A stretch of 64,000 bases of DNA from Stieleria maiorica (GTDB taxonomy: Bacteria > Planctomycetota > Planctomycetia > Pirellulales > Pirellulaceae), in assembly GCF_008035925.1 (NCBI RefSeq), contig NZ_CP036264.1, positions 7,969,641 through 8,033,640 of the forward strand, in the 5' to 3' direction. Position numbers and translations under genes: made by a program. Positions 33,598-41,503 of the stretch are shown in pieces (the stretch's first letter is position 1; each line of letters opens with the position of its first letter). The notes under the pieces were generated by a model. It did not search any database. It had not been told where the DNA came from and saw only the letters and a list, made by a program, of their open reading frames with translations.

Positions 33598-36021
33598 TCA
33601 GTGATTCAGCAAGAACTCTTTCGTGTTGAACAAGCTCCACAACAGATCTTCCATGCCTTCGCCAACGGACGGGGCTGACGAAAGATGTGAGAGCGCACGC
33701 TCCAGCTCTTCCGAGCGAGGCGGTCGGCTGAATGCTCTCAACCAGGCTTCCTCGATCCACCGCTGTTGCACCGCGGTGGTTGGCTGTTGGTGTTCACGTA
33801 TCTCGGCCAACCAGCCGCTGTCGCCAAGCAAAATCAGAACCAACGGGTCGTTTTGCATGAAGACCGACTGCAGCAGCGAGGGTTCGTTCACGCGTTCACA
33901 GTCACACGTCACCGCCCGTTCTGGTTTCCCAAAGACATGCATCGCATACGTCCCGGCCATTCGCATTGACAGATGACCGACGGCACGACGTGACAGATCC
34001 TCTCGCACCGATTCTTGTTGCGTACTCGCACAGAGGACTTGCTTCATGGCATCGTAGGCGACTTCCGCGGGGATTCTTCGCGGGATCGCACGACTGAAGT
34101 GTTTGCGATCGTTCAAATTGGTCGCATTGGGCCGAACGCTTCGCTGCCATGCCGAAGAGTTGGTGATTTCAGCGAGCAGCCACCGCAGGTCGTAGTCCCG
34201 CTTGACGAATTCGGTCGCCAGATAGTCCAGCAACTCCGGATTGCTGGGCGGATTGGCGGCGTTCAAATCATCCGGCGGATCGATGATTCCCACGTGGAAA
34301 CAACTCGCCCAAACGCGGTTGACGATCGCCTTGGCGAACCAAGGGTTCTCCGGTTGCCGCAGCCAGTCCATGATCGCCCTTCGTGGATCGCCGTCGGGCT
34401 TCAGAAACACGCTTTGCTGACCGAGCAGAGACAGACGCTTGGGCTGTTCGCGCGCTCGAAGATAAACCTCTCGCCAAGGAATCGTCTTGCCTTCCCGGGC
34501 ATAAGCCAACTGTTCCGGGCGGATCGGTGCACCTTCCTGCCCCTTGCGAAGTTGAAGTCCGACGTTTCCCGCAAGCTCTCGATAGACGGGTTCGGCGTCT
34601 TGACGAACGCCGTATTGGACATCGTCAAAGAAGTGGCTGAATTGATCAAAGTCTTCCTGTGTCCATTGATCCCAAGGGTGTTTGTGGCACTGGGCACATT
34701 GCAAGCGAATCCCCATGAAACTGTGTGCGACGGCGAGCGCTTTTTCCGACGATTCACCAAGCGAGCGCCGACTCCAATAGTGCTGCATGGTCGAGCGGTC
34801 GGCAAAGTCACCCGCGTTGTCCTGACGAAAGTAAGACGACATTTTCTCGGCATAGTCCCGATACGATTCGTCATCATCGCGGCCACGTGCGAGCAGGATT
34901 CCTTCGACGATTTCATCGTACGGCACGTTGTCGCGAAGCCGCTGGTAAATCCACATGTACCATTGCTGGGCAAACTCCTGTCCAAGCTCGGCTTGCTGGC
35001 CTGGGTTGCAGCCGGTGAAATCGCACAGCTTGTTCGCCCACCAGGCGGCCATCGCCGGACGACGTAGTAGATCGTCTATCTTTGATGACCGTTTATGCGG
35101 AGATGGATCGGCTAAGAAGGCTTGTACTTCCTGCGGACTCGGAAGTGTGCCGGTCAAATCGATCGATGCACGACGAATGAATTCCGAATCATCGCACCGC
35201 TGCGACGGGACGATCCCCAGAAATCGCAGCTTCTGGTTGACCCGTTGGTCGATCGGTGACGGTTCCGGATCGATCGGCCAAGGAGCCGTTGGCTGCTTGG
35301 GGTTCCGAACCACCACGGGAATCGATGCCACGCCGTTGTCGTAGAACGCGACGAGATGTGTATCCCCGAAACCGACGGCTTCGGCACGCCCCTCCGCGTC
35401 AATCCGAACCGTGGCGTCATCGTTGGAACGAAACCTCGTGATGCCGGTCACATCCTCTTTAGTTCCATCCGACCAGATGGCGGTGACTCGGATCGCGGCG
35501 GACTGCTGAAGCCCGTTCCATTTCAACTGTTGGGGATGCACTTCCAGCGAGTCAAGGTGTTGCTCGCGTTTCTCCCTCGGCGCTCCTGCCGCGATCCAAG
35601 CTCGCAGCACTCCATACTGCCACGAATCTGGCTCGAACCGTTGCCCGCCTTCATGCCCGATCGTTTCGGTGGCTTTCAAGAGAATTAGACTCTGGTCGGG
35701 ATTCGTCACGTCGACACGGTGTCCCGATTCCGAGTGGCTCTTTCCCGTCAGCGCCTCGCGGTCTGCCTGGAAATCGTATCCGAAGAGCGAAAGCGACATC
35801 CCGCCGCGGCCCTGGAAGGAACCATGGCAGGCGCGGCCGATGCAGCCGAGTCGACTGATCAACGGGATGACGTGCTTTTGAAAGTCGGGCGGCGCACTTG
35901 CCGCTGACGTTCCGAATCGTTTTTCGATGGAAGTGTCGAGTTGCTCCGCCCACAGGTTCCCGGGGCCAAGCAAGGCAACCGTGATCGCGATCGCGGCGAA
36001 CGGGTAGATTCTTCTTCGCAT
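33598..36021 (-). CDS. DUF1549/DUF1553 planctomycete cytochrome-like exported protein
   Basis: An 807-aa secreted protein. A signal peptide (MRRRIYPFAAIAITVALLGPGNLWA) is followed by a domain with GCIGRACHGSFQGRGG, a C-x4-CH motif common in this family, then a bacterial Ig-like (BIG2-type) domain around residues 165-245 (IRVTAIWSDGTKEDVTG), DUF1549 (RRPAMAAWWANKLCDFTGC; LQCAQCHKHPWDQWTQEDF with a CxxCH heme motif) and C-terminal DUF1553 (WFAKAIVNRVWASCFHVG). Function is unknown; heme binding is likely. The ATG at 36021 gives the signal peptide; upstream codons do not. It sits 29 bp after the M56 gene and overlaps DUF1501 start options, so it is in the BlaI/BlaR operon. Confidence 0.9.
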   Translation of the reverse strand: MRRRIYPFAAIAITVALLGPGNLWAEQLDTSIEKRFGTSAASAPPDFQKHVIPLISRLGCIGRACHGSFQGRGGMSLSLFGYDFQADREALTGKSHSESGHRVDVTNPDQSLILLKATETIGHEGGQRFEPDSWQYGVLRAWIAAGAPREKREQHLDSLEVHPQQLKWNGLQQSAAIRVTAIWSDGTKEDVTGITRFRSNDDATVRIDAEGRAEAVGFGDTHLVAFYDNGVASIPVVVRNPKQPTAPWPIDPEPSPIDQRVNQKLRFLGIVPSQRCDDSEFIRRASIDLTGTLPSPQEVQAFLADPSPHKRSSKIDDLLRRPAMAAWWANKLCDFTGCNPGQQAELGQEFAQQWYMWIYQRLRDNVPYDEIVEGILLARGRDDDESYRDYAEKMSSYFRQDNAGDFADRSTMQHYWSRRSLGESSEKALAVAHSFMGIRLQCAQCHKHPWDQWTQEDFDQFSHFFDDVQYGVRQDAEPVYRELAGNVGLQLRKGQEGAPIRPEQLAYAREGKTIPWREVYLRAREQPKRLSLLGQQSVFLKPDGDPRRAIMDWLRQPENPWFAKAIVNRVWASCFHVGIIDPPDDLNAANPPSNPELLDYLATEFVKRDYDLRWLLAEITNSSAWQRSVRPNATNLNDRKHFSRAIPRRIPAEVAYDAMKQVLCASTQQESVREDLSRRAVGHLSMRMAGTYAMHVFGKPERAVTCDCERVNEPSLLQSVFMQNDPLVLILLGDSGWLAEIREHQQPTTAVQQRWIEEAWLRAFSRPPRSEELERALSHLSSAPSVGEGMEDLLWSLFNTKEFLLNH

Positions 36022-36050
36022 GGCAAGTGATATTTTACGCTGACAGAGCA

Positions 36051-38348
36051 CTAATCAACTTTCTTCAACCACTCCGCAATGAAGTCGAGGTGTTCGCCGG
36101 AGTTATGAAAGGCTTCGACCTCGATCAGATCGCCAGTCTTCAACGTGATCAGGACATCGATCCACTTTCCTGAAATGCCGGTGACCAGAAATTGACGGCC
36201 GCGGCAACTGTCCGTGTCGCTGGCGCGGTTGGCCTTCCAGGTACGGGTGGCCCGATCCGCTTCGAAGACCAACGTGCCTTTCTCCACGTCCTTGTTGATC
36301 AGCTTGCCACGCAAGATTCCACGGAATCCTTTCATGCCGTCAGGAAACCCGCTCGAAGGGGTGGGGCTTTCCGTGGTGACATCCGAATGTTGTTCTCCCT
36401 TGGCGATTTTCTCGGCTAATTCAATGACGGTGAAGTGATCGCTTTGTGGAACACGATGCAAGACACCTGCCCGGATTCGATCGCCTTTCTCCAGTTTGTC
36501 GAACGGCTTGCTCATCCGAGCCCAAAAACCGGCGAGCACGATTTCTTTGCCGATGGCGTCTGCCGCCGATCTCGCTTTGTTTTTTTCAAAGGCTTTTTCG
36601 ATGGCGTCAATGCGCAGGTGAAGCTCGCGGCTGGTCGGGTCTTTCTTGACGATTTGTCCCGTGACCATCCCCGAAAACCCGCGGAATCCTTCGGCCGGTA
36701 CGGGATGCTCGGCCGGATCAAAAGCCGGTACCTTTTTCAACCACTCGCCCGGAAAGGTCAATGCATTGCCGCCGCGATGCTGAGCCTCGAACTCGACTGT
36801 TTCGCCCGGTCGTACCAACAGCAGCTCGTCCAACCATTTGCCCGTCACTCCGGTAACCGTGACCTGCTTTCCGACAACGGAGCGCGGTCTGGGAGCCTTG
36901 TTGTTCTCCCAAACGCGGGCAACATATTGAACCTTGACCGTAAAGTTGCCGCGTTCGATGTCACGTTCCACCATTTCGCCGATCAGCATCCCGCTGAACT
37001 GATTCAAGCCATCGGGAAGTCCGTTGTTGGAATCCGTCCGTCCGACCACGCCGCTGGTCCGATCCATCTTTGCTTGGCCAATCGTGTCGTCCGCCGGTGA
37101 TGTGGTCGCGGCGGCCACGAGCGCGGTCAGTAGTCCCAGTTTTTTTATTGCGATATGCATGCCAGAAGTCTCTCCCGAGAAATGATTGGAAGCTGGAATC
37201 CCGAAACGTGGGACACCGATCAGCAAGACGAAACAAACAAGACAGGTTAATCCGACCATTTTTGTACCAACGATTGGCTCGGATGCCGGACCTTGGTAAC
37301 TCAACACAGCCGACACACGCCCTTTCAGTCCGCTCGCATGGACAGACATGCCTGCGGCAATAGCGGGAACGTTGCTTACCTTGCCCGAAGGGCTCTTTAG
37401 TCGTTCGGCGAGTTGCACGAGCGATCGGGCGAGATCGGCGGGATTATCAATGATGCGCGCGGCCTGATGGTCGGCCACGAATTCCATGTCACGCCGAAGA
37501 TGGCGAACGGACACAACATTCAGTGGCTGAAACCAGAATGTGCGACAAACGATTTGTGAGAGCAGATTCCAGATCGCGTCGCGAGTGACGATGTGCGAGA
37601 GTTCATGCGCCAAGACCGCTTGCCGACATGCTGCGGAAAGTTGTTCCATCCAACCGCTCGGCAGCAAGATGCAGGGCGACCACCATCCCGCCGCAAACGG
37701 GCTGTTCACCCGCGGCGACTCCAGCAATCGAACCGAACGATGAAGCTGCATCCGTTCGCGCAGTTTTGAGGTTTCCCAATAAAGTGGGCCCGTGGTGATT
37801 GAACGGCCGGAGCGAATCAATCGGTTCAGCTTCAACAGATCGCTGGTTAGACAGCCCAGACCAACCAGCATGCCGAGGGGCCAGGCCACAATCAACGTTC
37901 CGGCAAACAGGCTCAGCCAAGACGGGGATGTGGCGTGGAGCTCACCGCGACTTGATTCGATGCCCGCGGATTCGCCACGGCGTGAAATCGATCCGTGGCG
38001 TTGCGATTGCTTGACGGTCGGCAGGCTCGCACGCTCCGGTCGCATGCGCTGCCTGGGTAGTAGAGTCTGGTGGCTTTCGCCGATCGGGGTAGTGTTCTGC
38101 ACGCCGGCAGCCATTGGCTGAATCCGAAACACCGGCAACCAAGGGGCGGGGACCACCGTCGCAACGGCCGACAACCCAATTGGCAGCAGAATTGCAAGCT
38201 TCCAACAACGCACCCGCGAGACAGCCGATTTCATGCAACGCGAGTGGCAAATCCCCCACGCCAGCGCCGTCGTCACGGTGGAGTAAACCAGATAAGTCAA
38301 CAGGAACGCCGACGCGATCGGAGTCAGAATGGAGCCGATCCCGATCAT
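36051..38348 (-). CDS. BlaR1/MecR1-type M56 metallopeptidase with three C-terminal repeats
   Basis: A 765-aa membrane protein. Several transmembrane segments (about 5-30, 50-70, 145-170, 385-405) surround the zinc peptidase site HELSH (residues 248-252) and the downstream EFVADHQAA (third ligand). In BlaR1 this enzyme cleaves the BlaI repressor on sensing a ligand. Instead of a penicillin-binding domain, the outer part has three tandem repeats of about 100 residues, each starting F(S/R)G(M/I)..G and with WLKKV after two of them. Residues 397-421 (MHIAIKKLGLLTALVAAATT) look like a signal peptide, so an internal start at 37160 could make the repeat part as a separate 369-aa secreted protein. 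It overlaps blaI by four bases. Confidence 0.85.
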   Translation of the reverse strand: MIGIGSILTPIASAFLLTYLVYSTVTTALAWGICHSRCMKSAVSRVRCWKLAILLPIGLSAVATVVPAPWLPVFRIQPMAAGVQNTTPIGESHQTLLPRQRMRPERASLPTVKQSQRHGSISRRGESAGIESSRGELHATSPSWLSLFAGTLIVAWPLGMLVGLGCLTSDLLKLNRLIRSGRSITTGPLYWETSKLRERMQLHRSVRLLESPRVNSPFAAGWWSPCILLPSGWMEQLSAACRQAVLAHELSHIVTRDAIWNLLSQIVCRTFWFQPLNVVSVRHLRRDMEFVADHQAARIIDNPADLARSLVQLAERLKSPSGKVSNVPAIAAGMSVHASGLKGRVSAVLSYQGPASEPIVGTKMVGLTCLVCFVLLIGVPRFGIPASNHFSGETSGMHIAIKKLGLLTALVAAATTSPADDTIGQAKMDRTSGVVGRTDSNNGLPDGLNQFSGMLIGEMVERDIERGNFTVKVQYVARVWENNKAPRPRSVVGKQVTVTGVTGKWLDELLLVRPGETVEFEAQHRGGNALTFPGEWLKKVPAFDPAEHPVPAEGFRGFSGMVTGQIVKKDPTSRELHLRIDAIEKAFEKNKARSAADAIGKEIVLAGFWARMSKPFDKLEKGDRIRAGVLHRVPQSDHFTVIELAEKIAKGEQHSDVTTESPTPSSGFPDGMKGFRGILRGKLINKDVEKGTLVFEADRATRTWKANRASDTDSCRGRQFLVTGISGKWIDVLITLKTGDLIEVEAFHNSGEHLDFIAEWLKKVD

Positions 38349-38737
38349 GATTCCGCCTCCGAAGAGCGGTCGGATTGACTTGATCGTTCATGTTCTCGGA
38401 TCAGTTGTTTGATCTCTTCCAGTTCCCCTTGGACGAGTTCCTCGTTCTCGAGCAAGTGACTGACAAGCGCCGTCGCACTGCCACCAAAAACACGATCGAC
38501 GACCTCGCGAACGACACCTGTCTCGGAAACGGCAGGCGAAAAGTGATAAGTCCGCCCCTCCGCCCGATGACGCACCAAGCCACGCTTCTCCAAACGGCCA
38601 AGCACCGTCGCAACGGTCGAATAGGCAGGTCTGTCGCTTCCGCGAAGCGATTCCTGAACGTCGGCGACCGTCATCTCGCCACGGTCCCAAAGCAAACGCA
38701 TGATCGCCAATTGCTGGCCGGTCAATCTCAACGGCAT
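38345..38737 (-). CDS. blaI: BlaI/MecI-family transcriptional repressor
   Basis: A 130-aa winged-helix repressor. The DNA-binding domain reads LTGQQLAIMRLLWDRGEMTVADVQESL, then STVATVLGRLEKRGLVRHRAEGRTYHF, the standard BlaI/MecI/CopY pattern. The C-terminal dimerisation helices (VDRVFGGSATALVSHLLENEEL, EELEEIKQLIREHE-like) are present. I use the ATG at 38737 with AGGTGG upstream; a GTG at 38746 is the alternative. It overlaps the M56 peptidase gene by four bases. A strong dyad 42 bp upstream (38780-38813) is the likely operator, so it represses its own operon, which includes the DUF1549/1553 and DUF1501 genes. Confidence 0.9.
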   Translation of the reverse strand: MPLRLTGQQLAIMRLLWDRGEMTVADVQESLRGSDRPAYSTVATVLGRLEKRGLVRHRAEGRTYHFSPAVSETGVVREVVDRVFGGSATALVSHLLENEELVQGELEEIKQLIREHERSSQSDRSSEAES

Positions 38738-38779
38738 CGCACCCACCTGCCAAATCCGACGTTTTCACTGCTGCCCGAA

Positions 38780-38813
38780 CTTTTACAGACTGTAGTTCTA
38801 CACACCGTAAAAG
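38780..38813. promoter_or_regulatory. 34-bp BlaI-type operator dyad
   Basis: A nearly symmetric site: outer arms CTTTTAC and GTAAAAG, inner arms TGTAG and CTACA, with four free bases on each side and two at the centre. The TACA-N3-TGTA core fits the TACA/TGTA half-sites of BlaI/MecI/CopY operators. It lies directly upstream of the blaI start, where binding would block transcription of the four-gene operon. Confidence 0.7.
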
Positions 38814-38974
38814 AAAGAATCAACGGTCTCTTCAACCGTCGGATCAGCGTTTCACGGAGCGACTTGCGTTCTTGAGCGGACGATTCTGGGCAGTTTTGAC
38901 GGCATGATGGCAGGAGATTCTACGACTCATTCCCTCGTTCAGGGTGCCCACGCGGACGCGTTCTCACGCTCGAT

Positions 38975-39826
38975 TCACTCACCATCTCGGCCGTCGGGCT
39001 CGGCAATCACGGGGCGTTCGACTTCGATCCCCCAGGCCCTGAGCGTTTGGTAGGCGTCATCGCGGACGCCGTAGTATTTTGTTCGGTTCCCATCAACGGC
39101 CAACTGTTGGCTGAACCCCGCGTCCCCGAGCAGCGTGCGCAAGCGGTTGATGTTGGCATCGGATTTGAAGTACCGCAGGATCGTGACACCTTCGGATCGC
39201 CTGGAATAACTCTCGGATGTCAGGAAGCCGATCGCGCGTTGTTCCAGCCGCTCGTCAACCGGTACGATCAATTGTCCGTAGGGTCCCAGATTGGTGTCCA
39301 CGAGGACTTTCTGTGGAATCATGAGACGAACCGTATGCAGTTGCCGCACATGGGGTGGCGTGCGGCGGATGATCTCTTTGGCCGCACGGACGACGGCGTC
39401 AGGTTCGTGCAGGACGGTAAAGTCGGCCAGGAAGAGTTCGACCTTGCCCGGAGTCAATTCGATCAGCTTCGGTGAGGACTGGCAACAATCGCTATGCGTA
39501 ATCAATAGGCGGCTCGAATGCGTTGCAAACGCTTTGTATCTTGCCGTCGGGTGTTCGACGAACAGCCCCATTCTGTCATGGCGTTGCTCCAGCAGAGGGT
39601 ACTTCAGTGTTTCTTCAACGGCGATCGCGATGCCGGGCATCTTTGAACCACCGGGGATCGGCTCGTCTCGGACGCCAACGATTTTTGCGACCCAAACGCG
39701 ATCCGCATTCACGACTAGGCTTTCCAGACTCTCTGCCGTGTCGACCAAGGGTTGAGCCGGTGCGTCACCTCCGACAATGAGCGTGATTCCCAAAGCGATG
39801 ACAGAAAGGCGGCAAATGCGGCGCAT
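38975..39826 (-). CDS. secreted hypothetical protein
   Basis: A 283-aa protein with a signal peptide (MRRICRLSVIALGITLIVGGDAPAQ). The mature part starts LVDTAESLESLVVNADRVWVAKIVGVRDEPIPG, a pattern seen in small planctomycete proteins that handle a beta-barrel or OB-like domain, and contains two adjacent cysteines (HSDCCQSSP). The C-terminal half (YSRRSEGVTILRYFKSDANINRLRTLLGDAGF) resembles a HEAT-like helical repeat. I do not recognise a family. AGGAG lies nine bases before the ATG at 39826, which decides against longer starts at 39835 and 39892. It is monocistronic between blaI (divergent control region side) and the tRNA-Val element. Confidence 0.7.
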   Translation of the reverse strand: MRRICRLSVIALGITLIVGGDAPAQPLVDTAESLESLVVNADRVWVAKIVGVRDEPIPGGSKMPGIAIAVEETLKYPLLEQRHDRMGLFVEHPTARYKAFATHSSRLLITHSDCCQSSPKLIELTPGKVELFLADFTVLHEPDAVVRAAKEIIRRTPPHVRQLHTVRLMIPQKVLVDTNLGPYGQLIVPVDERLEQRAIGFLTSESYSRRSEGVTILRYFKSDANINRLRTLLGDAGFSQQLAVDGNRTKYYGVRDDAYQTLRAWGIEVERPVIAEPDGRDGE

Positions 39827-39965
39827 GCGTACCATCTCCTCGCGTGGGATTCTCAGTTGGAACCTTGACGACGCCGTCCCCCGTTTCGCCAATTGTATTC
39901 GTCAAGAGGGGCAGGGGCATCAAGGTCCAATCGATGGCGATGATGCCGCCGGCGGTGGAAACGAC

Positions 39966-40000
39966 AAAACCCCGCGAAACGCTTGGTTTCACGGGGTTTT
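39966..40000 (-). terminator. stranded tRNA-Val terminator hairpin
   Basis: A 15-bp stem with one mismatch (AAAACCCCGCGAAAC and GTTTCACGGGGTTTT) and a five-base loop, with A and T tracts at the ends. Read on the minus strand it follows the displaced tRNA 3' end (40005-40050) by five bases. It was therefore most likely the terminator of the tRNA-Val gene before the 15.8-kb element inserted. Confidence 0.75.
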
Positions 40001-40004
40001 CGGG

Positions 40005-40050
40005 AGTGGGCGATACAGAATTCGAATCTGTGACCTCTACGATGTCAACG
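40005..40050. repeat. left attachment site: 46-bp direct repeat of the tRNA-Val 3' end
   Basis: Identical over 46 bp to 55806-55851. It corresponds to the tRNA-Val gene from the anticodon loop through the T arm and acceptor stem to just beyond the 3' end. The rest of the tRNA is absent here, so this is the displaced chromosomal copy at the distal junction of an integrated element. Confidence 0.92.
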
Positions 40051-40179
40051 ATCTCCGACGGACGCACTTTATCGGCAATTTCCTCGTGTTTTGCCGCACC
40101 ATATCAGATTCCCAACAAGTTGCAAACGTTTTCATACATGATCAGAAACACGCGGAAAAACTGGGCAGACTGTCCGCGA

Positions 40180-40199
40180 CTGTCCAAAACTTTGGACAG
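40180..40199. promoter_or_regulatory. TGTCCAAA/TTTGGACA dyad near the left end
   Basis: CTGTCCAAA and TTTGGACAG form a perfect 9-bp inverted repeat around AC. A further CTGTCC stands at 40169-40174. The same half-site makes a dyad at 55710-55730, near the other end of the element. Matching sites near both ends suggest integrase or excisionase arm sites. Confidence 0.55.
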
Positions 40200-40308
40200 T
40201 GTGCCCGCTCGCATCCGCTTCCACTTCGTCTGTCCATTGATGGCGTAACGGCGTGGCGCAACGGTCGACCGATTGGACGAAACTCCCGGTGTTTGCGATA
40301 CTTTTTGG

Positions 40309-40938
40309 ATGACGCAAACACACGACAGAATCGATACTGCTCGGCCCTCCGGCCAGCCACGCACATTCATCTCTCCCGATGCCACTCGGCAATGTCGGCT
40401 CTGTTTAGAACACCAGCCGCTCTCCCGTTTTCGCATTCAGCGTAAACACAAAGGCAGAATGTATCGCGCCAACCATTGCAACGAATGCCATCGGACAAAG
40501 GAGCGTGCACGTCGGGAACGCTGCCGTGTAAGTGCCGACAAGCGCGCCATGAGCCATGCCTGGGCATCCCTCGCCAAGCACAAACAAAAGCGGCTTGCGA
40601 TCGAAGGCATCATCAATCCACTTTGGGATCGGTTTGGTGGATCAATGGGAATCGCCAACGCTTGGATGGCAGCCTATAGCGAGGCAACCGCTGTGCGGCG
40701 TATTCGGTCCGTTGAGGCTCTGATCGCCCTGCTAGACTGGGTCGCCCAACACCCGGACACCCATATCGACCCAACGGGGATGACAGACAAGGAACTGGAT
40801 CGCGAAGTCAATCGAGCTTCCTGTGACGCAATGTCATCGATTCTCGCAACCAACCCGGATCTCGCTGCCACCATTGCAGCACAACACGGGTTCATTCTGG
40901 CGCCTCTGGCCACCTCTCTCGATCAGTCGGAATGCTGA
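40309..40938 (+). CDS. unknown element protein with putative zinc ribbon
   Basis: A 209-aa basic protein, the only plus-strand gene in the left half of the element. An N-terminal CRLCLEHQPLSRF followed 25-30 residues later by HCNECHRTKERARRERC gives two CxxC pairs, a likely zinc-binding knuckle as seen in phage DNA-binding and HNH-like proteins, although no HNH catalytic pattern is seen. The C-terminal two thirds are helical (AWMAAYSEATAVRRIRSVEALIALLDWVAQH). I do not recognise a family. The frame is open from a TTG at 40273; the first ATG (40309) has no clear ribosome site, so the start is uncertain. Its position beside the attachment site is typical of element accessory genes. Confidence 0.55.
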   Translation: MTQTHDRIDTARPSGQPRTFISPDATRQCRLCLEHQPLSRFRIQRKHKGRMYRANHCNECHRTKERARRERCRVSADKRAMSHAWASLAKHKQKRLAIEGIINPLWDRFGGSMGIANAWMAAYSEATAVRRIRSVEALIALLDWVAQHPDTHIDPTGMTDKELDREVNRASCDAMSSILATNPDLAATIAAQHGFILAPLATSLDQSEC

Positions 40939-41089
40939 CGGACGCCAGCAACCGCTGACACCGGGTCCGGCTTCTCGTCAGAGACACCGCAAAGCTGTGG
41001 TGCGCGCGAAACCCTGCGTCGTCATTTGAGCTGGATTTTCTTGGACCGGGGAGCGTCTTTGACGCCCACGGTCTATATGTATCTGTGTG

Positions 41090-41163
41090 GGTGACATAGG
41101 TGACACCTTTTCGTGCTTCCTATGTCACCTTTTATTGCGTCAAAGGGTGACACTCATGACACC
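41090..41163. repeat. iteron-like GGTGACA repeats, candidate replication origin
   Basis: Five copies or near-copies of GGTGACA in 74 bp: 41090, 41099, an inverted copy in CCTATGTCACC (41119-41129), 41146 and a truncated one near 41157. GGTGACATAGG and CCTATGTCACC also form an 11-bp inverted repeat. It overlaps the 3' end of the winged-helix gene and lies next to the ATPase and primase genes, where an origin would be expected. Confidence 0.45.
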
Positions 41164-41503
41164 TTTTTTCGTTCTCCCTCTTGGTGAACAACTTTCCTGT
41201 AAATTGCCGAACCGACGGGTTGCCGCGTCCTACCCCTACGCTCACCGTCTTGATCACGCCACCCCGCTCAAGCTCTTTGAGGATCCGCTTAACCTGTCGC
41301 GTCGACAGGTGCACTGCGTCTTTAATCTGCTGAGCGGTTGCGTTGAATTCGCATTTCTCGCCCCACGCATGAAACCAACAAAACATCGCAACGGCAGCCT
41401 GGCCCGGAGTCTCTAAAGACGGTAGCAGTTCTCCATGAATCCACCGCCCGGACTCCCAACGCCGGTCGGATTTCCGTTTCCTGTTCATCTCGTTGCCATC
41501 CAT
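41132..41503 (-). CDS. winged-helix DNA-binding protein
   Basis: A 123-aa basic protein. Its middle reads FNATAQQIKDAVHLSTRQVKRILKELERGGVIKTVS, a winged helix-turn-helix in which STRQVKRILKELERGGVI is the recognition helix and the following GVGRGNPSVRQF the wing. The N-terminus is Lys/Arg-rich; the C-terminus holds CHECH, which might bind metal. Such small proteins often serve as replication-initiator or regulatory proteins in phages and plasmids. It starts inside the end of the DnaB-like gene (overlap 41485-41503) and its 3' end covers iteron-like repeats that it might bind. The first of two nearby ATG codons is used; MNRKRK, 15 bases on, is an alternative. Confidence 0.7.
   Translation of the reverse strand: MDGNEMNRKRKSDRRWESGRWIHGELLPSLETPGQAAVAMFCWFHAWGEKCEFNATAQQIKDAVHLSTRQVKRILKELERGGVIKTVSVGVGRGNPSVRQFTGKLFTKRENEKRCHECHPLTQ

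Noticed and set aside
36051..38737. Beta-lactam resistance regulator
   Set aside because: The M56 protein lacks a penicillin-binding sensor domain and no beta-lactamase gene is present; downstream genes are DUF1549/1553 and DUF1501.
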